Source of the DNA: Croceicoccus sp. Ery15
GTDB lineage: Bacteria; Pseudomonadota; Alphaproteobacteria; Sphingomonadales; Sphingomonadaceae
Length of the DNA: 64,000 bases
Assembly: GCF_020985305.1 (NCBI RefSeq)
Contig: NZ_CP087588.1
Location: 2,034,501-2,098,500, forward strand
Direction: 5' to 3'
The first letter of the stretch is position 1. Each line of letters opens with the position of its first letter. Shown here piece by piece: positions 50,038 to 58,931 of the stretch. Both the position numbers and the translations under genes were made by a program. The notes below the pieces were generated by a model that did not search any database, had not been told where the DNA came from, and was given only the letters and a program-made list of their open reading frames with translations.

Positions 50038-50724
50038 ATGATCCGACGCATCACATTCTTTATCGTCAAGCTGATACTCGCTCTTGTCGTACTCAGCCTC
50101 CTCCTTACCCTGATGTTCCGTTTTGTGCCCGTGCCGGTCACCGCCACCATGGTCATGGACCAGAACGGCATCACCAAGGACTGGGAGCCGCTGGAGAACA
50201 TCGACCGCAATCTGGTCCGCGCCGTGATCGCGGCAGAGGATTCCAAGTTCTGCACCCACGACGGTTTCGATGCCGAGGCGATCGCCAGTGCCATGGCACG
50301 CAATGCGCAGGTCAAGGCAAATGGGGGCGGACGTATCCGTGGCGGCTCCACCATCAGCCAGCAGACCGCGAAGAATGTCTTCCTTTGGCAGGGCGGCGGC
50401 TATTTCCGCAAAGGTCTGGAAGCCTGGTTCACGCTTTTGATCGAGAATATCTGGGGCAAACGCCGGATCATGGAAGTCTATCTCAATATCGCGGAAACCG
50501 GCATCGGCACATACGGCGCAGAGGCCGGATCGCAGCGCTATTTCAAGCATTCCGCCGAAACGCTGAGCCGCAGCGAGGCCGCGCGCATGGCCGCTGCCCT
50601 GCCGCTGCCCAAGGAACGCGCCGTGGTAAGCCCGTCGGGCTGGCTGCGTCATCACGGCAATACTATCGCATCTCGGATCAATGTGGTGGCGAACGAAGGG
50701 CTGGACGCCTGCGTTTACGAATAG
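50038..50724 (+). CDS. mtgA: Monofunctional biosynthetic peptidoglycan transglycosylase
   Basis: Polymerises lipid II into glycan strands. 228 aa. One N-terminal membrane anchor (ITFFIVKLILALVVLSLLLT) precedes a GT51 domain with its five motifs: catalytic Glu in AVIAAEDSKFCTHDGFD, GGSTISQQTAKNVFLWQG, KGLEAWFTLLIENIWGKRRI, MEVYLNIAETGIGTYGAEAG and ARMAAALPLPKERAVVSPSG. No transpeptidase domain follows. ATG 50038 directly precedes the anchor, although its ribosome site is weak. A bidirectional terminator separates it from the convergent TonB receptor. Confidence 0.95.
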   Translation: MIRRITFFIVKLILALVVLSLLLTLMFRFVPVPVTATMVMDQNGITKDWEPLENIDRNLVRAVIAAEDSKFCTHDGFDAEAIASAMARNAQVKANGGGRIRGGSTISQQTAKNVFLWQGGGYFRKGLEAWFTLLIENIWGKRRIMEVYLNIAETGIGTYGAEAGSQRYFKHSAETLSRSEAARMAAALPLPKERAVVSPSGWLRHHGNTIASRINVVANEGLDACVYE

Positions 50725-50734
50725 GCACGAAAAA

Positions 50735-50762
50735 GGGCGCGGAGGAAGAACCCTCCGCGCCC
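50735..50762. terminator. Bidirectional terminator between mtgA and the TonB receptor
   Basis: GGGCGCGGAGG and CTCCGCGCCC form a 10-bp GC stem. AAAAA precedes it (T run for the minus-strand receptor gene) and GATTTT follows it (T run for mtgA), so it can serve both converging genes. Confidence 0.85.
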
Positions 50763-50789
50763 GATTTTGCCCGGTTATGATCTGAACGA

Positions 50790-53276
50790 TCAGTAACCGA
50801 TGATGATCGACAGGCTGCCCGCACGCGGTGCGCCGATCTGGGCAAAGCTTTCACCCGTCAGCGAACCACCGAAGTAGCCGATGTAGTACTCGTCGAAGAT
50901 GTTGGTGACGTTCAGCTGCAGCGCCATGTTACCACCGGTTGCGAACTCGGCGATGTTATAGCGGGCGTCGAAGTCGACCAGCGTATAGGCCGGCGTCTTC
51001 TCGGTGTTCTCGTCGTCGATCCAGCGCTCGCCGGTCCGCTTCGCCTGAACACCCAGTTCCAGATCGCCAAAACGAACCTGACCGCGTGCACCGAACGAGT
51101 AGTTCGGAGCGCCCGATTCGCGCTTGCCGGCCGTATCCAGAACGCCGCCGTCAGCGATCACGTCTTCCTTGATTTCGGAGTCGTTATACGAACCGAAAAC
51201 ATAAAGCAGCGTGTTCGATGTCGGCATAAAGGCCACCGAACCGTCGACACCCCACTTATCGACGCGACCCAGGTTACGATAGACCGTCGCACCTTCGCCG
51301 TCGTTCGCATTCGGATCGAAGGCCGAAGCCAGACGATCGTTATAGCGGGTATACCAACCGGCCAGCTGTGCCGTCACGCCGCCCTGCTGGAAACGCACGC
51401 CAGCGTCGAAGCTGTCGGTGGTTTCCGGAACCGGACGGGCAAAGTCTTCGTCCGACAGGTACAGCGAGTCATACAGCGGATCGGTGCCCGGCACCGAAAT
51501 GCCCTTGGAGTAGTTTGCGAACAGCGACGCCGCACCGGTTACGTCATAGGTAAAGCCGACGCTCGGCAGCACCTTGTCGTACTTATAGGTGCGCTGCTGC
51601 GGCGGGGCGTGATCGGGATTGGCTGCTTCATAGGCGGTCATGTCCTGACCGGGGTTCGGACAATCGACGAAGCCGCTGATCGAGGTGGTGTAGCAGTTCT
51701 GGTTCAGCTCACGCTTGAAGAAAGGCGCGCGCAGGCCCAGCACGGTCGTCAGGTCGCCGAAACGGCCGCGATATTCACCCGAAACCTGATGCAGGATCGC
51801 ATAGGAAAGGCGATCGCGCTTGTTCACTTCCACGCCGTTCAAATCCAGCAGCGGATTGTCGATCGCGAACACGTCGCTCGGCTCGCCGTTCTGCAGCATA
51901 TAGGTGATCTGGCCGGTCTGACGGTGACGTGCACGGTCCCAAGTATAGGCCAGGCGGACGCGGTGGTCGTTGTTGATCTCGTACAGCAGGTTGGCCAGCA
52001 CGCCGTAACGGTCGGTCTGGGTCTGGCTGGGATCGTTACCGGCAATACGGTCGAGCAGATCGCCGTCGCCGTTCAGGTCGCGACCGAAGTAATAGCCGCC
52101 GTTGAATGCGCCGGTATAGTTTACGCCGTCGATGGTGAAAAAGGCTTCACGCGGATCGTCGGGGCCGCCGCCATTGGCTTTGACGTATTGATAGCTGGGG
52201 TCCACGGTCAGGATCAGATTATCCATCAGCGTGAAGCGCGACGAACCGCGGATGTTGCCCGTGTCCGACGGGTTGTAACGGCGATAGAAGGGTTCGCCGC
52301 ACTCGCTGCTGTCGTCATAGCGTTCCGAAACGCCGTTCTGACCACCGCCCTGATAGATTAGGCCCGGCTCGACGGTGCAGGGATAGCCCGCTTCGGATTC
52401 CTTGTCATAGACGGTGAAGCGATCGCGCTTTGAGAATGTGCCGTCATAGTAGCCCATCAGATCGCTAAGGCTTTCCGAACCCGCGAAATTGTTGCGGTTC
52501 TGGTTCCAGTGACCGGCAACCGATACGAAATCGCCGTTGCTGCCAAGGTCCTGATAGATACGCGCGTTCAGCTGCGTCTTATCGACCTTGCCATAGGGGT
52601 TATAGGGAACGCCATAGGTCTGGTAGCTGGCCGAGATGAACGCCTTGGTGCCGAAGCCGGTGATGTCGCCGGTATCGATCATCCCGAAGCCGCGCATATA
52701 CAGGCTGTCGTCATAGCTGCCCTTGGACAGCACATCGCCGACCGTCATGGTCGTGGTGACCTTGAAGCTGTCGCTGGGAACGCGGGTACGCAGGTTGACC
52801 GTACCGCCCGAAGCCGAAGCCGTGGGGCTGTCGATGTCGGTCACACCAAGGTTGACGTTCACCTGCTCCAGAATTTCGGAATCGACCTGCTGGTTGGTGT
52901 AAAGCGCATAGTTGCCCGAATCGTTCAGCGGCAGACCGTCAAGCGTCTGCGACACGCGGTCGGCGCCGAAGCCGCGGATCGTGAAGCCGCCGCCCATCGA
53001 ACCCCACGGGTCGTTGTTCTGGAAGCTGACGCCGGGAACCAGGTTGATGATGTCGTTGACCGTCTGGCCGGGGCGCTGACGACGGATAACTTCCTCGGTC
53101 AACACCTGCTTGGCGCGCGGCGTTTCCGGAATCTCGACACCGCCGACATCGGTCGACAGAGCGCCGGTAACGACGATTTCGTCTTCAAAGTCGATCGAGC
53201 CGGTCGACTGTGCGTGCGCGGCGGCAGGCACTGCCACTGCGATGATCGCGGTGCTGCGAAGAAGCAATTTCTTCAT
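50790..53276 (-). CDS. TonB-dependent receptor, substrate unknown
   Basis: Outer-membrane active transporter of 828 aa. MKKLLLRSTAIIAVAVPAAA is the signal peptide, FEDEIVVTGAL the TonB box, followed by a plug with NDIINLVPGVSFQNNDPWGS, GGGFTIRGFGADRVSQTLDG and GVTDIDSPTASASGGTVNLR. The beta barrel follows with long loops containing cysteines, and the C-terminus SLSIIIGY ends in the aromatic residue needed for assembly. In the barrel NGDFVSVAGHWNQNRNNFAG and FANYSKGISVPGTDP resemble uncharacterised receptors of sphingomonads. No transport or degradation genes adjoin it to indicate the ligand. I start at ATG 53276 where the signal begins. Confidence 0.93.
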   Translation of the reverse strand: MKKLLLRSTAIIAVAVPAAAHAQSTGSIDFEDEIVVTGALSTDVGGVEIPETPRAKQVLTEEVIRRQRPGQTVNDIINLVPGVSFQNNDPWGSMGGGFTIRGFGADRVSQTLDGLPLNDSGNYALYTNQQVDSEILEQVNVNLGVTDIDSPTASASGGTVNLRTRVPSDSFKVTTTMTVGDVLSKGSYDDSLYMRGFGMIDTGDITGFGTKAFISASYQTYGVPYNPYGKVDKTQLNARIYQDLGSNGDFVSVAGHWNQNRNNFAGSESLSDLMGYYDGTFSKRDRFTVYDKESEAGYPCTVEPGLIYQGGGQNGVSERYDDSSECGEPFYRRYNPSDTGNIRGSSRFTLMDNLILTVDPSYQYVKANGGGPDDPREAFFTIDGVNYTGAFNGGYYFGRDLNGDGDLLDRIAGNDPSQTQTDRYGVLANLLYEINNDHRVRLAYTWDRARHRQTGQITYMLQNGEPSDVFAIDNPLLDLNGVEVNKRDRLSYAILHQVSGEYRGRFGDLTTVLGLRAPFFKRELNQNCYTTSISGFVDCPNPGQDMTAYEAANPDHAPPQQRTYKYDKVLPSVGFTYDVTGAASLFANYSKGISVPGTDPLYDSLYLSDEDFARPVPETTDSFDAGVRFQQGGVTAQLAGWYTRYNDRLASAFDPNANDGEGATVYRNLGRVDKWGVDGSVAFMPTSNTLLYVFGSYNDSEIKEDVIADGGVLDTAGKRESGAPNYSFGARGQVRFGDLELGVQAKRTGERWIDDENTEKTPAYTLVDFDARYNIAEFATGGNMALQLNVTNIFDEYYIGYFGGSLTGESFAQIGAPRAGSLSIIIGY

Positions 53277-53580
53277 GGCTGAATTGGTCCCTGAATGGTT
53301 TTGCGAACGGCAGGCCGCTTGGAAATTCGCGCCCTTGCTGCGCCGCGCCATAAGCGGAGATTTATGACGAGCAAGTGACAACAGAAACCGGTTTGGCCGA
53401 CTTACTTTTGTCATAAGCCCGCAAAACCGCAGTTTTCCTTGATCTTCAAGGCGTTTCAGCAGCACGCAATAAAATGCCGATGACTGACAGAAAGGTCAGT
53501 TCATTGTGCACTGCGGCATTTTTGCAACGATTATCACAAGCCACTTTCGCCTTGCGCATAAGCCGCTAAGAATCGTCGGC
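53277..53580. other. Divergent intergenic region with a large structured element
   Basis: No gene is visible in these 304 bp between the TonB receptor and the zinc exporter. From 53471 to 53522 AAAATGCCG pairs with CGGCATTTT around an inner stem TGACTGAC/GTCAG-TCA, and a T run closes it on the plus strand. It sits 58 bp before the exporter start, where a leader or terminator-like control element could act. Confidence 0.55.
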
Positions 53581-54537
53581 ATGGGTCTCGCGCATCATCA
53601 TTCACACGATCATCACCATGGACATTCGCACGGGCATGGCCACGGCCATTCACACAGCCATGCTCCCGCCAGTTTCGACCGGGCCTTTGCGATCGGCATT
53701 GCACTGAATACCGTGTTCGTCGCTCTGGAAGCGGGGGCCGGTTTCTGGTTCGGGTCGATGGCGCTGGTGGCCGATGCGGGGCACAATCTGTCCGATGTTC
53801 TCTCGCTGCTGATCGCATGGGGCGCCAGCGCAGCGGCGCGACGGCCGCCTTCGGAACGCTTTACCTATGGGCTCAAATCCAGCTCGATCCTTGCCGCCAT
53901 GGCCAATGCAGCGCTGCTGCTGGTCGCGCTGGGGGCTATCGCGATAGAGACCGTGCGGCGGCTGTTCGATCCCGCTCCGGTCGAACCGGGCGCGGTCATG
54001 ATCGTGGCGGGCATCGGGATCGTCATCAATACGGTGACCGCCCTGCTGTTCATGCGCGGCAAGGACGACGATCTGAACATACGCGGTGCCTATCTGCATA
54101 TGGCCGCCGATGCGGCTGTTTCGGCAGGCGTGGTGATCGCAGGGCTGCTGATCGCGCTGACGGGGCTGAACTGGATCGATCCGGTGGCGGGTCTGGTCAT
54201 CGTGGCGATCATCGCGGTCGGCACATGGGGGCTTTTGAAGGATTCGGTGAAGATGGGCCTGCTCGGCGTCCCCGACGGGATCGACATGGCCCAGGTGCGC
54301 GGCGTGCTGGAAAGCGAAGCGGGCGTTGTCGCCGTCCACGATCTGCACGTCTGGCCGATGAGCACGACGGAAAATGCTTTAACGGCCCATCTCGTCATGC
54401 CGGGCGGCCATCCGGGCGACGAAGTGCTCGACGCGCTGGCCCACAGGCTGGAGCATGATCATGGCATCGGCCATGTTACCTTGCAGGTCGAAACGGGGCA
54501 TGCCGGTTGCCGGTTGGCCAGCGATCACATCGTCTGA
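53581..54537 (+). CDS. Cation diffusion facilitator, zinc exporter type
   Basis: CDF-family H+-coupled exporter of 318 aa, ZitB/CzcD branch. The N-terminus is a His-rich metal-collecting arm (about residues 5-30, alternating His with Ser, Asp and Gly). Six membrane helices follow. The zinc site residues are in ALVADAGHNLSDVLSLLIAW (helix 2, HxxxD) and GAYLHMAADAAVSAGVVIAG (helix 5, HxxxD). The C-terminal cytoplasmic domain has VVAVHDLHVWPMSTTENALT and ends HAGCRLASDHIV. ATG 53581 gives the natural N-terminus. Its stop region overlaps the convergent methyltransferase gene by 13 bp. Confidence 0.94.
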   Translation: MGLAHHHSHDHHHGHSHGHGHGHSHSHAPASFDRAFAIGIALNTVFVALEAGAGFWFGSMALVADAGHNLSDVLSLLIAWGASAAARRPPSERFTYGLKSSSILAAMANAALLLVALGAIAIETVRRLFDPAPVEPGAVMIVAGIGIVINTVTALLFMRGKDDDLNIRGAYLHMAADAAVSAGVVIAGLLIALTGLNWIDPVAGLVIVAIIAVGTWGLLKDSVKMGLLGVPDGIDMAQVRGVLESEAGVVAVHDLHVWPMSTTENALTAHLVMPGGHPGDEVLDALAHRLEHDHGIGHVTLQVETGHAGCRLASDHIV

Positions 54538-55181
54538 CGCTTGCGATAGAGCACCGCTCTCTCGCTGATAGTGTCGATGCGGCGATTGTCGGGGCCGTAC
54601 ATCACAGTCATCGGGTCATGGTCCGCCATGGTGAAGCGATCGGCTTCATAGGCGGCAGCAACCGCACAATCGGCAAAACGGAAATGGCTGTGCCAGATCG
54701 CCAGCCATCCGCCTGGCGCCAGCACCCTGTCCAAACGCGCAACGCCCGCCGCAAACCGTGCAAAGGGCATGATCGCGGTGCAGGTCGCGGGCGCGTCATC
54801 CTCCAGCGATCCGTGGCGAAATACGGCCATTGCCAGAATGGCGTCGAATGTCTCGTCCGGATCAGGCGCATCGGCGATGCGATAAGACGACAGCGAATGC
54901 CCGTCCTGCTCGCGCGCCTTGGCGATTGCCAGCCTGTTCGGATCCAATCCCACGATCTCGGCATGCGGCAGATGGCGACGCAGGCTGCGTACTTCCTCAC
55001 CCGAAGCGCAACCGTAAGAGAGAATGCGCGGCCTTTCCATGCCGTCCAGCTTGCGGGCCAGTTCGGCGAACAGCAGCGGATAACGGTCTTCCCCCGTGGT
55101 CGGAAAGGGCTGAAAAAGATCGATCGACGGATCGTTCATCAACCGGTGCTTTTCGCGCCGCACGGGGTCTAGCCGGCGCAT
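54525..55181 (-). CDS. Class I SAM-dependent methyltransferase, substrate unknown
   Basis: Soluble protein of about 218 aa. The SAM-binding segment reads RPRILSYGCASGEEVRSLRR, a variant glycine loop (GCASGEE) as in chemotaxis-type or small-molecule methyltransferases, followed by AEIVGLDPNRLAIAKAREQD with the acidic ribose-binding residue, then FDAILAMAVFRHGSLEDDAP and LDRVLAPGGWLAIWHSHFRF. ATG 55181 (MRRLDPVRREKHRLMNDP) and ATG 55139 are both possible starts; I prefer the longer one, whose basic DPVRREKHRL resembles relatives. No pathway context is given by its neighbours. Confidence 0.78.
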   Translation of the reverse strand: MRRLDPVRREKHRLMNDPSIDLFQPFPTTGEDRYPLLFAELARKLDGMERPRILSYGCASGEEVRSLRRHLPHAEIVGLDPNRLAIAKAREQDGHSLSSYRIADAPDPDETFDAILAMAVFRHGSLEDDAPATCTAIMPFARFAAGVARLDRVLAPGGWLAIWHSHFRFADCAVAAAYEADRFTMADHDPMTVMYGPDNRRIDTISERAVLYRKRQTM

Positions 55182-55295
55182 GATCGCACGCGTGCAGGGG
55201 GCCAGAATCGGGATCGCCCCAAGAAAAGCGCGGCCACGACCGGTCGAATGGTCGGGCCGCGCCAATTCTTGTCCGCCAATGCGCGCCTACGCGAT

Positions 55296-56552
55296 TTAGG
55301 CAGCGGCTTCCTTGCCCTTCAGAACCTGCACAGGCTCTTTCCGGCCATCGACTACGTCCTTGTCGACCACCACTTCGGAAACGCCTTCCAGCGTGGGCAG
55401 ATCGAACATGGTGTCGAGCAGAATCGCCTCGACGATCGAACGCAGGCCGCGTGCACCGGTCTTACGCTGGATCGCCTTTGCGGCAATCGCTTCCAACGCA
55501 TCGTCGGTGAAGGTCAGTTGCACATCCTCAAGCTCGAACAGCTTCTGGTACTGCTTGACCAGCGCGTTCTTGGGCTCTTTCAGGATCTTGACCAGCGCCT
55601 CGACATCAAGGTCTTCCAGCGTGGCGATCACCGGTAGACGGCCCACGAATTCGGGGATCAACCCGAATTTCAGAAGGTCTTCCGGCTCTGCCTTCGACAG
55701 CAGTTCGCCCACCTTGCGCTTTTCGGGATCGGCGACATGCGCGCCGAAGCCGATCGAACGCTTTTGCAGACGGTCGGAAATCAGTTTTTCCAGACCCGCG
55801 AAGGCGCCGCCACAGATGAACAGGATGTTCGTCGTATCGACCTGCAGGAATTCCTGCTGCGGATGCTTGCGCCCACCCTGCGGCGGAACGCTGGCTGTGG
55901 TGCCTTCCATCAGCTTCAGCAACGCCTGCTGCACGCCCTCGCCCGATACGTCGCGCGTGATCGAGGGGTTTTCGGCCTTGCGCGTGATCTTGTCGATCTC
56001 GTCGATATAGACGATGCCGTGCTGCGCCTTCTCGACATTATAGTCGGACGACTGAAGCAGCTTGAGGATGATGTTCTCGACATCCTCACCAACATAGCCG
56101 GCTTCGGTCAGAGTCGTGGCATCGGCCATGGTAAAGGGCACGTCGAAAGTACGCGCCAGCGTCTGGGCCAGCAGCGTCTTGCCCGAACCGGTCGGACCGA
56201 CCAGCAGGATGTTCGACTTTGCCAGTTCGACGTCGCTCGACTTCCCCGAATGGCGCAGGCGCTTGTAATGGTTGTGCACCGCGACGGAAAGCACGCGCTT
56301 CGCCCGGTCCTGACCGATCACATAGTCGTTCAGTGTCTCGAAAATCTCGATCGGAGGGGGAACGCCTGCATCTTTCTTGCCCGCGATGCCCGCCTTCGTT
56401 TCCTCGCGGATGATGTCGTTGCAAAGCTCGACACATTCGTCGCAGATGAAAACGGTGGGTCCGGCGATCAGCTTGCGCACCTCGTGCTGCGACTTCCCGC
56501 AGAAGCTGCAGTACAAAGTGCTCTTGCTGTCCGATCCGCTAACTTTGGTCAT
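55296..56552 (-). CDS. clpX: ATP-dependent Clp protease ATP-binding subunit ClpX
   Basis: AAA+ unfoldase of 418 aa delivering substrates, including ssrA-tagged proteins, to ClpP. The N-terminal C4 zinc finger ([25 protein letters not shown]) binds adaptors. Walker A is [15 protein letters not shown] at about residue 120, Walker [14 protein letters not shown] at about 185. The RKH pore region and the ClpP-docking IGF loop follow ([16 protein letters not shown]). The C-terminal domain ends [11 protein letters not shown]. It is downstream of clpP on the same strand with a 276-bp gap, so a separate promoter is likely. Confidence 0.97.
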   Translation of the reverse strand: MTKVSGSDSKSTLYCSFCGKSQHEVRKLIAGPTVFICDECVELCNDIIREETKAGIAGKKDAGVPPPIEIFETLNDYVIGQDRAKRVLSVAVHNHYKRLRHSGKSSDVELAKSNILLVGPTGSGKTLLAQTLARTFDVPFTMADATTLTEAGYVGEDVENIILKLLQSSDYNVEKAQHGIVYIDEIDKITRKAENPSITRDVSGEGVQQALLKLMEGTTASVPPQGGRKHPQQEFLQVDTTNILFICGGAFAGLEKLISDRLQKRSIGFGAHVADPEKRKVGELLSKAEPEDLLKFGLIPEFVGRLPVIATLEDLDVEALVKILKEPKNALVKQYQKLFELEDVQLTFTDDALEAIAAKAIQRKTGARGLRSIVEAILLDTMFDLPTLEGVSEVVVDKDVVDGRKEPVQVLKGKEAAA

Positions 56553-56828
56553 AAAAGTCTCGTAAAACGCCCGCAGATTCGGGCCAAACTCAAACTTACG
56601 CGGCTGTCACAGAGAATCAACCGCAGGCGCACAACACACCCGGCCATACAGTGCATAAATGCAACGCCCTGTATATCCGATTAAAGAGTCAATGCGCATA
56701 GCGAAAATGCTAAGCCGGGCGGGCATCGCCTGCCCCTTTCGGGCCGGAACGCGACAACGCTGCACAGGCCCGAAAGCAATGGGAGGCCGGCAGGCATGCT
56801 GCGCCCGCCGGCCACCTGTTAAGCGATA

Positions 56829-57473
56829 TCAGGCTTCGCCGCCCGCCGCGTCGGCGCGCGACACGAATACCTTGTCGACGATGCCGAATTCCTTGGCTTC
56901 CTCTGCCTCGAGGAAGGTGTCGCGATCCATCGCACGCTCGATCTCTTCGAGCGGCTTACCGGTGTATTTCACGTAAAGCTCGTTCATCCGGCGACGGATG
57001 CGCAGGATTTCGCGGGCCTGAATCTCGATATCCGATGCCATGCCCTGCGCGCCGCCCGAGGGCTGGTGCACCATGACGCGCGCGCTGGGAAGCGCGATGC
57101 GCATGCCAGGTTCACCCGCGGCCAGCAAGAAGCTGCCCATGGACGCCGCCTGACCAATACACACGGTCGATACGCGCGGCTTGATATATTGCATCGTGTC
57201 ATGGATCGCCATGCCCGCCGTTACGACGCCGCCCGGCGAGTTGATATACATCGAGATATCCTTGGTGCTGTCTTCCGATTCAAGGAAGAGCAGCTGCGCC
57301 ACGATCAGCGATGCCATATGGTCTTCGACCTGTCCGGTAACGAAGACGATGCGTTCGCGCAAAAGGCGCGAGAAAATGTCGAAGCTGCGTTCGCCGCGGC
57401 TGGTCTGTTCGACGACCACGGGCACGAGCGCGCCGGTTTCGGGGTCGATCCGCATGTTCCCGATCTGATTCAT
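56829..57473 (-). CDS. clpP: ATP-dependent Clp protease proteolytic subunit ClpP
   Basis: Serine protease barrel subunit of 214 aa. The catalytic Ser lies in [20 protein letters not shown] (about residue 111), His in [19 protein letters not shown] (about 136), Asp in [12 protein letters not shown] (about 185). The N-terminus [20 protein letters not shown] matches the loops contacting ClpX. The start [14 protein letters not shown] at 57473 follows AGAGGATTTC; the longer frame upstream is noise. In the gap after it (56785-56813) a GGCCGGC/GCCGGCC hairpin without T run lies before clpX, possibly separating the two messages. Confidence 0.97.
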   Translation of the reverse strand: MNQIGNMRIDPETGALVPVVVEQTSRGERSFDIFSRLLRERIVFVTGQVEDHMASLIVAQLLFLESEDSTKDISMYINSPGGVVTAGMAIHDTMQYIKPRVSTVCIGQAASMGSFLLAAGEPGMRIALPSARVMVHQPSGGAQGMASDIEIQAREILRIRRRMNELYVKYTGKPLEEIERAMDRDTFLEAEEAKEFGIVDKVFVSRADAAGGEA

Positions 57474-57596
57474 GAAATCCTCTGTGCAATCTGGAACGCC
57501 TATGTCGCGATTGCCCGTCGCTTGTTCAACCCCGTTTACCGCGCCCTCCACTGCCCGATGCGGAACGGGACAGTCTGCCCGACCACCAAATCACGC

Positions 57597-57629
57597 AAAA
57601 CGCCCGGCGGGGGACTGGTCCGCCGGGCG
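57597..57629 (-). terminator. Terminator downstream of the intradiol dioxygenase-like gene
   Basis: On the minus strand CGCCCGGCGG and CCGCCGGGCG form a perfect 10-bp stem around a 9-nt loop, followed by TTTT. It lies about 70 bp beyond the dioxygenase stop, between that gene and clpP. Confidence 0.8.
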
Positions 57630-57699
57630 TCACCCTTGACCGCCAAGGGCATTTGCAAGGACGGCATCGTTGCCTAAGTGTGAGAAAATTGTGGCTTCC

Positions 57700-58611
57700 T
57701 CAGGTGGCGAGGCCGACCGTCACTTCAGCCATGTAACCGGCCGATACCGAACCTGACGCAGTTGCCGTCATGGCCTCTATCTGGTCGCTGGAATTGTCGC
57801 CAAACACATTGTCGCCGCTGATCGATTCCCCGGCATAATTCGACAGGCTGCTCTTATATCCATCGCTGGCATAGACCACGTCGTTCACCGCATCGGGCAT
57901 CGCGATCTGCGAGACGAGCAGGGCGTAACGACCGCTGGTGGCATTATCGATCGAGGAATAGACCTCGAAGTGAATGTGCGGGAAACGGCCATTATAGCAA
58001 CCGGGCCAGATGGTGGTGAAGGTCACCTCGCCGTTCTCGTCAGCCACCTGGGCACCGCGTAGCCAGCTTTCATTGGGCTGGTCGTAAAGCGAATATTCGC
58101 CTTCGACATCGCAATGCCAGATATAGACGGCATAGCCTTCCAGTGTGGCGCAGCTGTCATTCACATCGACAAGCTTCAGCGTAATGGCAAGCTCCACGCC
58201 CTCAACCGTCGTCGTGGAACTGCCCAGAAAGCTGGACCGGATGTCGCTGCGCACGACGCCGCTTTCGCTCAGTACGTTGGAGCTGAGGCCGCGCGAACGA
58301 TTAGTGCCGTCGGCGGGATAAGGGCCATTGGTTTCCGTGGCAAAAGCGGTGCAGCTGCCCGAGGAGGATGTCGATCCGGTTGAAGAGCCACTTCCCGTGC
58401 CAGTCGAGCCGGTGCCGGTAGAAGTCGATCCGTCGCCACTGATGGTGACACTGCTATCGCCGCTGGCCGATGTTTCCGAACCGCCGCAGCCTGCCAGCAC
58501 CAACGCGCCGCCACCGACGCCGATCAGGCCAAGCGCGCGGCGTCTGCCAAGCCTGATCCGCTCGATCTCTTTCAGATCGGCCTGCAGGCCTGCATGGTGA
58601 TGTTCGCTCAT
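57700..58611 (-). CDS. Tat-lipoprotein intradiol ring-cleavage dioxygenase-like protein
   Basis: Exported non-heme iron dioxygenase-like protein of 303 aa. The N-terminus has a twin-arginine signal (RLGRRRALGLIGVGGGALVL) ending in a lipobox AGC, so it should be a lipoprotein. A Ser/Thr/Gly-only linker follows (about residues 45-85). The domain (about 88-300) carries TETNGPYPADGTN, AVYIWHCDVEGEYSLYD and TIWPGCYNGRFPHIHFEVYS, with the HIH iron ligands and the Tyr of PGCY as in protocatechuate/catechol dioxygenases. Whether it cleaves catechols outside the cell is not known. No aromatic-degradation genes are nearby. Confidence 0.85.
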   Translation of the reverse strand: MSEHHHAGLQADLKEIERIRLGRRRALGLIGVGGGALVLAGCGGSETSASGDSSVTISGDGSTSTGTGSTGTGSGSSTGSTSSSGSCTAFATETNGPYPADGTNRSRGLSSNVLSESGVVRSDIRSSFLGSSTTTVEGVELAITLKLVDVNDSCATLEGYAVYIWHCDVEGEYSLYDQPNESWLRGAQVADENGEVTFTTIWPGCYNGRFPHIHFEVYSSIDNATSGRYALLVSQIAMPDAVNDVVYASDGYKSSLSNYAGESISGDNVFGDNSSDQIEAMTATASGSVSAGYMAEVTVGLAT

Positions 58612-58931
58612 AATTCAATCCATTTTGCGTTGCCGGTCAATGCGGCGAAGCATCAGGCTTGAATTGGATTGGCTGCCACTTGCAACCGTCGGCAGGCCGT
58701 CCGCGACATTTTGCGACACGATGGTGAACAAGCGACACGAACGTGACGAAAGCGATACGCAGGAGACCGGCTTGCGACAGATCTCGCCAAGCGGCTGATG
58801 CCAGCGCGTACGCATAGGGGGCCGGGTAGCCGCCAGCGATTCGCGACCTCATTGAAGTTCGCCGAACCAACGAAAAGGGCCGCAAGGCTTTCGCCTGCGG
58901 CCCTTTCCTCTTCGGGTCTTGCCGGTTTCGA
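58612..58931. other. Intergenic region between tig and the dioxygenase-like gene
   Basis: No gene I would support lies in these 320 bp. They hold the tig terminator (58874-58907) on the left of tig's stop and, nearer 58612-58700, the probable promoter of the dioxygenase-like gene, a patch that is less GC-rich than its surroundings. Confidence 0.4.
58874..58907 (-). terminator. Intrinsic terminator of tig
   Basis: AAAGGGCCGCA...TGCGGCCCTTT with an inner GGC/GCC forms a 14-bp stem (one bulge) and a TTTC loop; on the minus strand it ends in CCCTTTTCG. It lies 24 bp beyond the tig stop. Confidence 0.85.

Noticed and set aside
50790..53276. TonB receptor as part of a polysaccharide or aromatic utilisation locus
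   Set aside because: Neighbours are mtgA and a zinc exporter; no hydrolase, transporter or degradation gene adjoins.
53581..53670. His-rich N-terminus of the CDF protein as something novel
   Set aside because: Histidine-rich arms are a normal feature of zinc-type CDF exporters.
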